NCBI RefSeq assembly: GCF_014633365.1
Contig: NC_068344.1
Coordinates: 17,561,669-17,625,668, forward strand
Length of the DNA: 64,000 bases
Direction: 5' to 3'
Origin: Diospyros lotus
Taxonomy: Eukaryota; Streptophyta; Magnoliopsida; Ericales; Ebenaceae
The notes beneath the pieces are model-generated. The model saw only the letters and a list, made by a program, of their open reading frames with translations, did not search any database and had not been told where the DNA came from. Each line of letters begins with the position of its first letter. The first letter of the stretch is position 1. A program made the translations under genes and the position numbers. This document shows positions 1 through 14,592 of this stretch, one piece after another.

Positions 1-326
1 ATGATTGCTTAGCTTTGGTTTTTATCGTTTTGGCCCACAGTTTCCATAAATTGCACTTTTACCCCTCATAACTTTTGGAAATCTCATTTTAGCCCTCAAA
101 ATGCTATTCTTCTCTTTCTATGGATTCTAACAATCCTCCTTATACTTTTAGGTACCATTCTTGACTCCAAAATGGCCTTCAATTATTTTTGAGAAATTAT
201 GCTTTTGCCCGAAATCTCCAAAACATATCATATTTTGCCCGAAATCTACCTGTTTCTTCTTGAATCCTAAATCCATCGTATTCTTCTTTAAAAGACATCA
301 CTCTTGTAAAAATCCTGGGTGTTACA
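1..326 (-). repeat. LTR fragment, minus orientation, cut by window edge
   Basis: Read on the minus strand, the sequence begins TGTAACACCCAGG at base 326, the typical start of plant Ty3/gypsy LTRs of the TGTAAC(A)CCC class. Only its first part is inside the window. No coding sequence is seen; the short plus-strand ORF here is low complexity. The same start class recurs at 29484, 14593, 18817 and 36953. Confidence 0.5.
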
Positions 327-600
327 GGGTCCATCACTCAAACATTTGAATAATCCCACCTGCAGCAACATAAAACTTTATGGAAGTTGCCACTCACGCA
401 CACACGTGCACAGATGCTCATATATATATATATATATATTATACATCACTTAAATCAAAATCAACCTCACCTTACTTTTCCCATACATGCTTGCGTGAAA
501 ATCACACCATTTAATCCATGAAGCTTGTAGAGGAATGGGATGCAATTGGAGACTCTGGCTTCCCACGCGGCACACTGCTACGCCCAGACTTATATATAAC
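327..600. other. Intergenic DNA with a TA microsatellite
   Basis: No gene is seen. A short (TA)n run lies at about 419-440, and another TA-rich stretch follows at about 592-618. Confidence 0.5.
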
Positions 601-1155
601 TATAGATATATATATATGTTGTACTATATTAATAAAGAAATTATACTTTTAAGCCTTACATTTCATCTTAAATTCATTAGAACAATTGCTTAATTGCAAT
701 TACATCCTCCAACACTGAATTAGATTGTATTCCGATACTGAAAATCTAAAATTAATAATTTAAAGCTTAGTTAGAAAGGACGATTTTACGCCAGTGTCCT
801 CACTGGGCCATCGATTCATCTCGAAACTACTGAAGAGTTGATCCTTATGTAAAACCAGAGCCCCATAGGGTTCCGTTGATTTTTCGGGAACCTCCTACAA
901 CGATTCGGTTTTGCAGCCTAAATGGTATCTACATTTTAGCTGCACCGAAAACTATTCCTGATCCGATTTTTCTTTCGATATCATAAATCATTTCTCGGAA
1001 CACTCATCAAGACCATATAATTTTTCTTAGACAATTTCACTCCGAGGCATTCTCTGCAGCCGATTCAATACTTATAACTGTTATCAAACCAATTTTTCGG
1101 TATTCTAAACTTATCAAAATTACGTGATAACATTACGAAAATATGGGTTCTTACA
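600..1155 (-). repeat. Decayed LTR remnant, minus orientation
   Basis: On the minus strand a TGTAAGAACCC start lies at 1155. The block at about 730-900, reverse-complemented, matches the LTR-like sequence at about 38000-38170: shared runs cover the segment around GAGTCAACTC and the segment around TTATTAATTTTAGA. The two are therefore copies of one LTR family in opposite orientation. The left boundary is uncertain and no target duplication was found. Confidence 0.45.
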
Positions 1156-3260
1156 ATGGTTGCCATTGTCGCTACTCTATCTTTCTCTCTCAAAGTTATT
1201 CTAACCAAGTCGTGGGTTCTCCATTCTTTTTATTACAAAGGGCTATTTCTTTTCATCACCCTTTTTTATTTAATTTGTCCATAAAAGTGAAACCGACTTT
1301 TAATAAATCTATCAAACCCTCAAGTTTTTTAAACTTTTTTTTCTCAAGCCCCACTCCATATACTTTAGTCTCAGGTCATTAATCCTAACCTTGATATTCA
1401 TTCCTAGGGGTGAACCAAGTTCTCTTAAGAAATTAATAATCGTTTCGATTAATAACCATCCATGTTCTTTGGTCACATCTCACTAACCCACTAGGACCTT
1501 TATTTTGATCTCAACCACCCCTAGGTTGTCTTTTACTCAAAGTTTGACCTCCTTTGAGGCTTAGTTGATATTCTTGAAGACTTTCCCAAAAATCCAATTC
1601 TCACAACTAATACTATGGATTATCAAGCACTATCCTCGATTCAAGTGTCTAAATCACCATTAGACCCATCTTAGTTCATACTTTAACATCTTTACTTTTG
1701 TTATGCATATCCAATCCCTAGAGTACTCCTTACAAGCGATTGGACATTCCTTAGTTCATCGACCACTAATTTGTCCCAAACTATACCCTTGAGACCCAAC
1801 CAGAGTCTCGCTTAATCTAGATTATCTTAGTCTTATCTTAAAGATGTGGAACTCACTCTCTTTCTATGCTTCTCCGAGATATAAACTCAAGTACGAAGTG
1901 TGACAAATAAAGCAATGCTTCGTTAACATATATTATTTGTTTTTATTCTTGTAATTATTGATATGTAGATGTGTGAAATTGTATCTTGGATTTTACCCTG
2001 TGTATAAGGGATTGCATAGATTGGAAGTTAAGGACTTATTAAGAGGCTTTTTAATTAGCACATATTAAAGTCTCGGAGAGGTTGACTAACATTCACTGAA
2101 GCTAGTGGATTGCAAGGTTCTATAACATTTGCAAGCTATTGGGAGAAAGATTTTAAGACCATGCTACTTGTACATCAATGACTACACCTTAAGCTACAAA
2201 CACAAGTGCAAATGATTAAAATTCCTTTTGTGCCTCACCGCCTCATCTCACTGCCTTGTGCTACCTCATCTCACTGTCTTGTGCTACTTCACTGCTTTGG
2301 GTGAGGGATATTTTTATCATTTTAACTATATTGTGTAGTTCAAGAAGTACAAATAGTATTTTTCAAGATTTTATAACATTAGCAAATTATAGGAGTTGTA
2401 AGGTTTTTTAGCACTTAGCAAGCTAGAGAGATTGATTCCATAGTGAAACTTTCAAATTACAATTTGATGACAGATGAAATAATCTTAGTCATAAGTTGAG
2501 CCGTTATAATTTAGTTTGAATCGTTTCCTTTTCTCTTTACTTCACATAATTGTTTTATTTTTTCCCTATCATCGTTATATCTATTTTATATAGAACAAAA
2601 CAATCACACACACAAGCATGTATGTAGTGAAAAAAAATCAAACACCCTATCCCACTTATAAATAAGGGATAATTTCGAAATATATATGAAATTTGGTATA
2701 GTATACACTTTTTGTCAAACTTCTTGAATTATTTTTAACTTAGTAAAAATATACTCGAGTAATGAATCTTCATCGAGAAAAATTTTACAAAAATAGTCAA
2801 TACATTATTCAAATGTAAATGAAGATATTCGTAAGGTTGCAAACCTAAACAAATTCATTTGAGGAGTTTGAAGTGTCTAAAATTGTCTCTCATAGTTAGT
2901 TAACATTTATTTGATGTCTAAAACTTTTTAAATGATTTTTTTTAAAATTCGTGACTTTATCAATACTTTTATAATCTTTGAGAAGTGTACCGACTATTTC
3001 TTTCAAATTTTTGTTCATGGAAAACATTCAGATTTAAGTAGATTTATTTTAAATTAAAAAAAGTACAAATATATTTATATAAGATTAATTTAAAATTTAA
3101 CAAAAATTATATATTTGAACAAATTTCAAGTTTGTTTTTGTAATGATTCCAGTGCGAGTCAGCAAGATCAATACGCTACTGACTGAAACGCAAACTAGCA
3201 CGAAAGTGATTTGAATGAAGAAAGGGGTACGCAAGAAAGACATCACTTTCGGAACCCACC
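1156..3260. other. Intergenic region, no gene seen
   Basis: AT-rich sequence with stop codons in every frame. Nothing resembling a conserved protein is visible. The right end grades into the ferredoxin promoter. Confidence 0.5.
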
Positions 3261-3269
3261 AATTTCCAT

Positions 3270-3400
3270 AACCAGATGGCCCACTGGGATCGCTGATTGG
3301 ACGGACCTTAGCCCAATTTATGTATTGATAGTTGATACGCACCGCGACCCGCCTTGCCTTTGCGTTTGCGTATACATATATACATATTACATACAGGTGC
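3270..3400 (+). promoter_or_regulatory. Probable ferredoxin core promoter
   Basis: A TATA-like stretch (TATACATATATACATATT) lies at about 3371-3388, followed 35-45 bp later by a pyrimidine-rich initiator and CT tract. Upstream are GCCCA at about 3279, an inverted CCAAT (ATTGG) near 3297 and a second GCCCA near 3311. This layout fits a plant pol II promoter. It is assigned to the ferredoxin gene because no other plus-strand gene lies between here and 6096. Confidence 0.45.
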
Positions 3401-3419
3401 GCCCACTACCCGCACTACT

Positions 3420-3560
3420 GCTTCCTCTCTCTCTCTCTCTCTCTCGCTCGCTCTTTCTCTCTTCTGGAACTTTCCCGCCTCAGATTCTCTCTCAAGTTTG
3501 TGTTTCTCACACCCTTTTCCCTGATTTTTGCTTTGATCGATTTTTCTCGTCTTGAATTTG
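3420..3560 (+). other. Probable non-coding leader exon with (CT)n tract
   Basis: A CT-rich microsatellite at about 3424-3465 lies just downstream of the TATA-like sequence, typical of the 5' leader of highly expressed plant genes. The exon would end at a GT donor somewhere around 3495-3700; several are possible and none can be chosen by eye. The exon is inferred from the strong acceptor just before the ferredoxin ATG at 6096. Confidence 0.4.
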
Positions 3561-6087
3561 TTTCACCTCTTTGCTTGATCTGTATTTCATTGCTGTTAAT
3601 TGTTCCTTTTTGCGATTACATCTGGTGGATGGCACATTCTTTATTTATTTATTTATTATGTTTTTGAATATGTGGTTTGATTAGTTCTTTCACCTTTAGG
3701 TACTGATTGATGCTCGAGTGTTGTTTCATTTTGTTTCTTATGAGATAATTTTAGGATTTTCGATATGGGTAGTGTGTATAATATAGATTTTCCTGTATAA
3801 ATTCTAAGAGAAATGATTCCATAATCTCTTGTCAAGTTATATGGTTTAGGGTTTAACTGTGCATTAACTGTAGTTGTTTCTTTTTTGGTCAAGCTCGTTA
3901 TGTGCTTGTGGTTGAATTGTGTGATGATGAGTTATAAAACCCTAAACTCTGGGTTCTGTGAAGCAGGAAATAAGAAAGAATGGCGGCCAAAATGATTCTC
4001 TTTGTTGTATTTGTCTTCTTGGTATTGCTTAATAGTTAAATCCCTCTAGGCCATCAAAATCTAGGTTCTCAAGTGTTTGAGAGATTTTGCACAGGCATGT
4101 GTCACGGACCATGCCAAGTTTTGCTGCGGATTTTTTTTTTTTTTCCTGCTATGTCTTTAATTGCTTGCTATGTTTCTTTGTTATTCCATAGAATTCTCTT
4201 TTATTCTAGCTGCTAGTTAGTTAGAGAGAATATCCAGCTGTAAAGGTGTTTGGGATAGGACAAAATAGTTGGTCATGGGAGCTGCAATCTGCTGTGGCAG
4301 CCCCCTAGGATAGCTATATAAGCCCAAACGGCTCCTAAGAATGGTTATCGAGAATCAATCAACAAATTCCGGATTTACTCCCTGCATTCTCTCTATCTCC
4401 CAAACTATTCTCTCCCTCAATCTTCTTCTTCTTCTCTCTGAACCTTTCTCTTCTACTACCATTCCCGAGCCCCTTCTAATACACCCCGGGCGGAAGTTGA
4501 CAGCAATCCCAGCGACCGTGACAGCATGTTTCTTGAAACGAACTTGGGGTTTGTTTTCAGGGAATGTAAATGTAAGGGAAGTGAATTTGCTGGTAGCCTG
4601 TTCATTTTATATCATTTCCTTGCCAATCCAAGAAAAGAAAGAATTGGCTGTATGAAATTTTTTTTTCCCTTTCATTTTTGCTAGTCTTTTCTCTCAGTTC
4701 ACAAAGCCATGATCCAAGCATTGGTGAAAGAAAGAAAGAAAATTCAACAACCCTTGTAATGAAAGAATGGAAGTGGAACTTGCCCAAATCCTAAGCTATA
4801 TCCTCTTAATTTCTATCTTATTGTTGGATTACTTCTGTATAGGCTTACGTTCTCTACTCTCCCTCTCTCTCTCTCTCTCTCTTTACTTCCAACATCGCCT
4901 TAGTATGTTTCATCTGGATATCAAATTCATAACTTATTCTCTGTGAAAGCATTTGTTTTCTTTTATCAATCTTCTTTCACTAGCACTTGACAACATTGTA
5001 TGATTGTGTGTGATTATGGCTGTGCTATTCTTTTAAGTATCAAGTGCTTAAAAGGTCACAATTGCAGTTTATCTCACTGTTCTATTTTCTGTCAGTTGCT
5101 TAAAACATAGAGCCTAGTTTGTCATAATTAAATTTACTCTTTTGTTTCCCATTCTCCTCGTAGGAAACTGTTCCTTATTAGTTGCGAGATTCAATTCAAG
5201 TTCATCAGTTTTTGTATTTCTTCTTCTTAATATCAAAATAAGAAGTATGAAAAACTGTTTTGAACTGATAAATTTATCTTCTTTAAAGTTGGTAGGGATA
5301 CTTAAAATGCAAATTCACTACACTACTAATATTTTCTGGCAAAATCTAGCAGATCCCTTGACTCTCTCGCTCTCTCTCTCTCTCTCCCTCATGCAAGCTC
5401 TAGCACACACTGCTAAGCCTGGGGTTGGACATACATTCCATTCTTTCTTCTCTCTGTTCTATGTCTATTCCATTTGCCATTGTGTTGAAGGGAAAAACAG
5501 AGAGAAATAGAACATATTGTGCTCCTGAAATTTTTTTGTAGTATATACTCTCTTGGCGCCCAAAAGTAATTGGTGAATACTTAATTAACACTGGGCATTT
5601 CTTTCCCCCTGCTCCTTGCAACTTTTTGCTTGTGTATGTTAGTTGTCTTGAATCTTAAAGGCCCCAATTCTGTTGTACTTTCATGTGAAATTCACCTTAA
5701 AGTTCATTTTATGTAGATAAATTATAGAACTGTATTGCATATGCATAATATCTTCGTATTTTACTCCACTAGTAATATCTCAGTTAAATATTAAAGACAT
5801 GACATATGCGGAGTGCATCAACTTTGAGTTATGGCAGTCTTATTTTTAGTCCCTGAAAAGAACCATAGATGGAAATTGTTTGCCTGAGTCCGCTAGTGGT
5901 AACACATGACACATATTCACTACTTGTGAGCTACTTTAGTTGGTTTTATTTCCACCTTATATGCATTTGGTTTCATTTAAACGTGGTTGTAGCATGCATT
6001 TTTTCACATTTGTATTCTGCGTGTCATGATTTCTCATCACAGGGAAGTTAACCCACTTGAGTAACTAACATTCTTGCTTTGGTTCAG
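3561..6087 (+). other. Probable 5' leader intron of the ferredoxin gene
   Basis: A pyrimidine-rich acceptor ending TTGGTTCAG closes at 6087, eight bases before the ferredoxin ATG. No TATA box or initiator as good as the one at 3370-3430 was noticed nearer the ATG. A leader intron of about 2.5 kb is the simplest reading. It is AT-rich with CT microsatellites near 4859-4883 and 5363-5389, and contains the solo-LTR-like insert at 4179-4526. The donor site is not resolved. Confidence 0.45.
4179..4526 (+). mobile_element. Probable solo LTR (copia-like) inside the leader intron
   Basis: The segment starts TGTTATTCC and ends GTGACAGCA. It is flanked by the direct repeat TGTTTCTT (4171-4178 and 4527-4534; 9 bp if the preceding A is counted). 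Inside are a TATA box (CTATATAAG, about 4314), an AATCAATCAA stretch and a long CT-rich tail, the order usual in copia LTRs. The flanking repeat is longer than the usual 5 bp, so another class of short element is possible. Confidence 0.5.
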
Positions 6088-6095
6088 GTCTAAAT

Positions 6096-6545
6096 ATGTC
6101 GACTGTGTCAGTTCCAACAGTATGCAACTTCAGAACTGCACCCATAACCAGATCCAGTATGTTGACCAAGAGTCCACGGGCTTTGGGTTCTGTAAAGAGT
6201 GTTTCCAAAGCATTTGGCTTGAAATCCTCCTCCTTCAAAGTATCAGCCATGGCCACATACAAAGTGAAGCTAATTGGACCTGACGGGAAAGAAAACGAGT
6301 TTGAGGCCCCAGATGATGCATACATTCTAGACTCGGCTGAAAACGAAGGAATAGAGCTGCCCTACTCGTGCAGAGCCGGTGCCTGTTCGACATGTGCCGG
6401 GCTGATGGTCTCTGGATCGGTCGACCAGTCGGATGGATCGTTCCTGGATGAGACCCAGATGCAGAAGGGGTACGTGCTTACTTGTATCTCGTACCCAACT
6501 TCTGATTGTGTGATTCACACCCACAAGGAAAGCGAGCTTTATTGA
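6096..6545 (+). CDS. Ferredoxin, root (non-photosynthetic) type, chloroplast/plastid precursor
   Basis: A 149-residue single-exon ORF. Residues 1-52 form a Ser/Thr/Lys-rich, acid-poor plastid transit peptide; the mature protein starts near ATYKVKL (residues 53-59). It is a plant-type [2Fe-2S] ferredoxin with cluster ligands Cys92, Cys97, Cys100 (motif CRAGACSTC) and Cys130, and the family C-terminus HTHKESELY. Leaf photosynthetic ferredoxins usually read CRAGSCSSC, whereas the Ala/Thr form plus QSDGSFL marks the heterotrophic (root) class. That class takes electrons from NADPH through root FNR and feeds nitrite reductase, glutamate synthase, sulfite reductase and similar plastid enzymes. The ATG is fixed by the transit peptide and by the acceptor at 6087. 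The gene ends about 780 bp from the convergent RPS25 stop. The root-type assignment rests on signature residues only. Confidence 0.95.
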   Translation: MSTVSVPTVCNFRTAPITRSSMLTKSPRALGSVKSVSKAFGLKSSSFKVSAMATYKVKLIGPDGKENEFEAPDDAYILDSAENEGIELPYSCRAGACSTCAGLMVSGSVDQSDGSFLDETQMQKGYVLTCISYPTSDCVIHTHKESELY

Positions 6546-7325
6546 TGGATGATGTCGTGGCTCTCTTTTCTTCTATTGCTCAAGGGATTTGTGGAAAATT
6601 TGCAGCTAGATATGTTACTCTCAATTACTTAAAGACTGCTGGACGATGTTAATTTTTCATCTCTTATGTTTTTTCTGGTTTGATAATTCATTGTCATTTT
6701 GCTATTGCCGTGGCCCATTTTTTTTGTTTGAAGGCAAAATGCTAGCAACCATGGTTATGTATATGCTTTGCTTCCTTCTCCTTATGCTACACAACCTAGG
6801 CCTCAGGCTTCTAAGAGGCCAAATTTTACTTGATACGCTGCATGCCGTAGTTGGGTATGCTAAGTAGCTTATAAAGAGAAAAACATTCTGCTATGGGACC
6901 AAAATGGCTGGTTTCTCGAGATGAAACAATTTCTTTGTTCATCAAGGTCGTGCTCCACTTGAGTATCTGTTTCAGATCGATATGGCACAGTTTGGAGATA
7001 CCAAATTAAACCATTCACCCACACAAGCATGACCTGACCAACAACAGAAGAAACCAAATCAACCCCTAGGGTGGGCCACAAGACAAAGGCACAGAACCAA
7101 AGGGAACAAATTGGTCATTTACTCCTGCAACACCAACGTTAAAGGCCAGGTTCCATCAATTCCAAGATAAGCAAAGAAAATAATTAGAGGTTCATAAAAG
7201 GAAGTATATCAATCAGTCTCACAAGGCAAAAATGTAGGCATCGCCACGAGATTCAAAATGTTAATGAGAAGATACTATTTTTTTTAGGTTTCTTTCCATA
7301 GCTAGGGAAAACAAGAAACTTCTGT
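6546..7325. other. Convergent 3' regions of ferredoxin and RPS25
   Basis: This 780-bp interval holds the 3' UTRs of both genes, whose stop codons face each other. No further coding sequence is supported; the short ORFs here are not conserved-looking. No canonical poly(A) signal could be assigned with certainty. Confidence 0.6.
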
Positions 7326-9877
<2,552 letters not shown>

Positions 9878-9990
9878 GAGATCTAAGCAGACGACTTTGC
9901 AGGGTTTACAGCGCACCCAGCAAGAACACAACGGCCAAGGGTTGCTTGTACATATAGGTTTATATATATATATATATATATATTGCAAAA
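9878..9990 (-). promoter_or_regulatory. RPS25 5' leader and core promoter with telo-box
   Basis: On the minus strand AAACCCT (complement of 9901-9907) lies about 25 bp upstream of the ATG. This is the telo-box core, common in promoters and leaders of plant ribosomal-protein genes. A (TA)n stretch at about 9958-9983 supplies a TATA-like element 80-105 bp upstream of the ATG. The transcription start was not determined. Confidence 0.5.
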
Positions 9991-10118
9991 ATTAAGGCAT
10001 CTCTGGTTCTGGTCCTCGTCCTGGTTTTTGTGTTTTCATTTTTCTGGTTTTAAAATTACATATTTTAAAGTATTTTGGTTTCACCAATTAGACAGGAGGG
10101 GGAGAGCATAAAGGGAAT

Positions 10119-10938
10119 TGTTTTGGGATGCTTTAAAGATTTTCTAAGTCATAAGTAAATCTCTCAATGAATTCTGAAGTGTTTCTGAGACTATAGTCAT
10201 CCGGGGGTCTCCCAAGATGATCTGGCCATCTCATTTTGCATAAGTTCAGAGACATCTTCAGAATTTCTTGGACACTCAGTGGCCCCGAAGTTCTCTTTGG
10301 GACCACCCAGAGATAGCCATCGAGGCACTTCGACCTTAAAGACATTTTAGGCCTTCCGACCTTTCCAAATGCATCCCCCGGAAGAGTCTGAGGGCTTGAC
10401 TGTGGGCCCCATTTAGCATTTATAAATATTTGCCTCCTCCAACACAAATGGACCTTTTTGGGGGAACATTCGAACATTACTCTTTCTCTTTCTAAGATTC
10501 ATTTGGAAGACCTCTACCCTACTTTTCGGGACATTGGAACACTCACTTAGACATACATTAAACATACATTCACAAATTTTTGCATATACATTTTGGACTT
10601 TTGTTTGGCTTAGGCATCGAAGGACCTATGTGGGGGAGTCTTCCTCGTGCTTTTCTGACATCCTTTGTGCTCACAAACTAAGACAGGAGTAGTCCCTCGA
10701 AGACCCTTTTAGGCCAGCCTGAAACCTTTGATCCTTAAAGACCTTTCCAAGCTAGCGACCCTGGAGGCCCCGAAGACCCCATCCAGGCTCTTTAAGCCTT
10801 TGCCTTTTGGGATTGTGGATCCGACTCGGACCCAGTTGACATCACTTGCGATATCTCAGACCCTTAGCTTCTGTGAAAGACTCTACTTTGACTGATCCCA
10901 AGATAAATAAATTTAATTATTATAGTTTAAAAACAACA
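10119..10938 (+). repeat. 5' LTR of the Tat-type element
   Basis: Starts TGTTTTGGGATGC and ends AACAACA. It aligns along its length with 22891-23680; long shared runs include the segments around CTAAGTCATAAG, TTTGCATATACATTTTGGA and AAATAAATTTAATT. The left flank is RPS25 upstream DNA. Confidence 0.85.
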
Positions 10939-10962
10939 ATTTGGCACCATTTTATGGGAAAC
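10939..10962 (+). promoter_or_regulatory. Primer binding site of the Tat-type element
   Basis: Directly after the LTR end comes ATTTGGCACCATTTTATGGG. This is a diverged form of the TGGCGCC... PBS (tRNA-Asp type) used by many Tat/Athila elements, and it sets the plus orientation. Two related sites are seen at about 27298-27305 (minus) and 44236-44253 (plus). Confidence 0.6.
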
Positions 10963-13640
10963 CAACAGAAAGTTATCACGCTTTGTAGCCACCATGAGGG
11001 CCACTGGTGTGAAGATGTTGCATCAGTTCTTCTATTCTAGCCCGCAGTGCCTCATAATAAGCCATGCTTCGAATCCTCCAGAGGCACTGGGGAGATTTTT
11101 GCGAGGTTTTTCTCCTTCTATTATGAGCCTTTCCTATTATTATGTTAGCCCTCAGGAGAAAAGCGCACCTCCCCACCTTGTATCCTTGTTGTGCGTCCAT
11201 ATTATTCTTCAAAGCAGGGAACCAACCAAGGAAAGTAGGAAGTGAGGAGATTGGGCCCCCTATTGATGAAGGCCAAGTTCGGGAATTTGTCATTTCCTGG
11301 ACTTGTATTTGACGATAGGGTTGTTCTCCTTAGCAATGTCGGCCTCTACGGGAAGAGTGCTGCCCCAAAGAATGGAATTATGAAGTCCTCTTCCTTGGGA
11401 AAACTCCTTATGGGATGTGTCTGCCAAAGGATTCTATGAACCCAGGAGAGAGTACCTTGGGCTTCCCAGCTTCCTCAGATACACCTTCTCCAAGCCCAAA
11501 GGAATTAAAAAGTAGAGGGTGGCCTACCAACTCAAGTGAAGGTAGCAGTTAGGAAGCTACGCAAAGTGCTGAGCAGAGGAGATTAATTATCAGCACTTTT
11601 TGCAACAGCTAGCTATGAAGCATCTAAGCTATCGATTCAAGAAGAGAACTCTATCTAGCAATTTTTTTTTTTTTTTTTGCAACCACTCATGTTGTAGTCT
11701 CCAGCCCCTTTGCCAGAAGGAGTTTGGCGTTCCACACTAGCTTACTCAAGCCATGCGATCAGTTGTGATGAGAGTTTCTCGTGACCCTAGCCATGGATAT
11801 TTTAAAGGCACGGGATTGATGGGGTTGCCTGGCAGTGTTATATTGATCGCTTTAGGAACACCACACCCAAAGATGCAGAACCAAGTTATTTCAAATCACA
11901 TATCAAAAGTCGCTAGCTTGCAAGCAGAAGGTGTAAAGCTAAGACATTGCTAACTTCAAACTAATTCCTTGTAAATCGTGGATGCAGGTGCTTATACCGA
12001 ATTACACAAACAAAATGTCCCTATAATGTAAGAATAAGGTATAAGGTAACATATATATGTGTGTACTCTATTTTGCAGCAATTGGGAGAAAGACTGAGAA
12101 CCTGACATGGTCTACATTGTGGAGCTAAGGGTGATAACCCTTAAACTCGGCCCATATTAAGCTCTTGTAATCTCGAATTCAAAGTTGGACAGTTATGAAT
12201 AAATGAGATTTCAGACGAAAGTATTCCAACAAGAAACACCACAAATTATTTGGTATTCTAATATGAGGACATCCACACGTTAAAGAATCATTCTACAAGG
12301 ATAGTTTCTATGGGCAGACATAGATAAAAGGCCGAATTGCCAAAACAAAAATATTCAACTACACCAAAGCTGTGATCACAATCAAAGGTGTTCTACCAAA
12401 CAATTATAATAAAAGCATTTCCATCATGGGCCACAATTAAAACATTTATCTTCTCACTAGATTGCGGAAGTAGGAGCTCCACTGAACCTTTTCGATAAAA
12501 ATTTATGATTGTGGAAGTAGGCACTCTGCTAAATCGCCTTGACAAACTATTGATATTCTGATTATGGATGTAGATGTGGCATTAGGCCACCGAATCGTTG
12601 AAACAAAATAGTTCTGCGGACGTAGATTATCGAACCACAACAAAAAAATAGAATGCCTTTAGGCATGCTCCATGCCATTAGGGCCCCTATCCTTTCCACC
12701 TGGCATTCTCTTTCATTTGGGCTTAGGGCACCCCCCTACGAGATAGTTCTATTGTCTTTGGATGCAAAGACTAGGGTCGCCCCCTTTAATGATTGCTCCT
12801 ATTTCCCTAAACATTCATGCACCAATTGATGGAAGGAACAGAGTATAGTAAACATTATTTCATGCAGGTCCACTAGTATTCACCCCTTCCACTACACTAG
12901 GGTGCCTAGGACCGTCTATTGCTCATCGTGGCCAGACCTTTCTACAAAAGGACTCTATGGGTCAATGCCCTCCTTTTTTCATGGGCTCGAGGCATAGTGG
13001 TGACATTCCAGCTACGAATGAGATCGGGGGGGTCTAAGGAGATCAGAGGACTCGGGCACGTGTCTCACCCCTAGTTGCAAGTGGCGGCAGTGGTACTTCC
13101 TATTGATGCTAGATGCAAGATGTTTTATATATTTCATTTTGGATTCCTGGCTCTTTAAATTGGAATTCTATATTATGTATCTCAGGGATGGATATTTCAT
13201 AATGTCCTATCAGGTACATCGATACCCCTGAAATCACTTAACTCTTTCCATAAGTTTATATATACAATTGGCTTATCCTCCATGAGTTGAAGGAGGCCAG
13301 CATCCCTATTTCCTTGGGGGACTATATTCTTTTGGCGTTCCCATGAATGCACAGGAACCTAGGTACTTAGGAAAAATGTAGCCTTTACTTGGAGCCAAGG
13401 CACATCACTATTGGTAATAGTACATTTAATCACTTTACATTTTGGCTACATTCATATTTATGCTACTTGCATTCATGAAATCCATGCATGTGTCAGACCT
13501 ACTCCTAGCAGCCCAAACACTAATTCATCCCATAAAAGAATGCTCATTCTATTTATGTCTGTTAAATTCCCAAAATACAAAATGTCTGATGAGCCAAAAA
13601 GTCAAAAAGGGGCAGGAAGAAGCCTATTCTAAATCAAAGC
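10963..13640 (+). other. Internal region of the Tat-type element without recognisable gag-pol
   Basis: About 2.7 kb where gag and pol would be expected. ORFs are short (up to 105 codons, at 10976-11293 minus) and none resembles gag, protease, RT, RNase H or integrase. There is a poly(T) tract near 11661-11680. The region may be deleted or replaced sequence. Confidence 0.5.
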
Positions 13641-13733
13641 CCTAGGAAATCTGTCCTCCAGAGTGGGGACCCCTTCCTTGAAGTCCAAATATGTGAACTC
13701 TATGTCAGCTAAGGCATCAATCACCTATGTTCC

Positions 13734-14515
13734 CTAGGGAGCTCTGTAGTCGCCTGGTGTTGGAGGATAGGAGTCCAGTTCTAATACGTACGGGCTCCAT
13801 GGGCCTACCGGGTTGGGAAGATGCCTCACCTTGACATTCAAATACTCTTCTGGTGCCTTAGGATCAGGATCCCAATATTCCCGCCAATTGCGGATGCCCT
13901 CTCTGATCTTCTCCGTCGTAAAAATGACATCATAAAAATAGGTGTTCGGGCATGTTCTCTCTAGACACCCTCTGGCTAAGTAAAATCCATATTTAGCAAA
14001 GCTCAAGGCATACCTCTCCCTATCCTCGTGGAATATTCGAGACAATCGATATTCTTTTACTGCCTCCACTCAGATGGCGTCAATGCTGACCTCCTTGAGT
14101 TGGTTAGACAACTCCTCAATTTGCCTCTACTCTCCTAAAATTAGATGCATGTGCTATCCCTATCCTCCAAGACCTAATCGAGTTCAGTAGTCATGGAAGA
14201 ATTGGCTCTCGTGAGTGCTGCTTCAGTATCCTGATGTTTCATTCGCTCCTCTCCCCCCTGCCCCAGCCATTGAACATCGCTTTTTAGGAAGTCTCTCTCC
14301 TTCTTGGCCTCCTCGGCCTCATGCTTATGATGGAGGGCCTGATTCTTGTATTCCCTGGGGTCCCTAACCTCATGCTCCAAGCGCCTCGTCTTGTCTCTTT
14401 GGTGGAGGAAGTCGCAGATCATCCTAGCTCTGTCCGCCTCAACTTTGGCCAAATTCGCCTAAGCATTAGTCGTTCCCAATGCTTGATGTTACATCCGTTG
14501 TCAACCAAATAAAAA
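13734..14515 (-). pseudogene. Antisense ORF of the Tat-type element, C-terminal part
   Basis: Two minus-strand ORFs (14174-14452 and 13734-14069) in different frames. The first is a charged, Glu/Lys/Arg-rich coiled-coil-like segment (EVRDPREYKNQAL, HKHEAEEAKKERDFL). The second reads SRIFHEDRERYALSFAKYG and ends in a Pro-rich tail at 13734. This order resembles the C-terminal half of proteins predicted from antisense ORFs of Tat elements. It continues the ORF broken by insertions at 14593-18132 and 18817-21591. Function is unknown even in intact relatives. Confidence 0.55.
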
Positions 14516-14592
14516 TCCAAATGTTAGGGATCAAAATAAATAAAAGAGAAGCATTAGAAAGAAATTCGAGGTCTCTCATACCTCAGCTAAAT

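Noticed and set aside
3211..3667. Overlapping ORFs of 111-114 codons
   Set aside because: They span the ferredoxin TATA region and CT tract; composition is low complexity with no conserved protein.
6074..6325. ORFs overlapping the ferredoxin gene in other frames and on the other strand
   Set aside because: Shadows of the ferredoxin coding sequence, which has the cluster cysteines and transit peptide.
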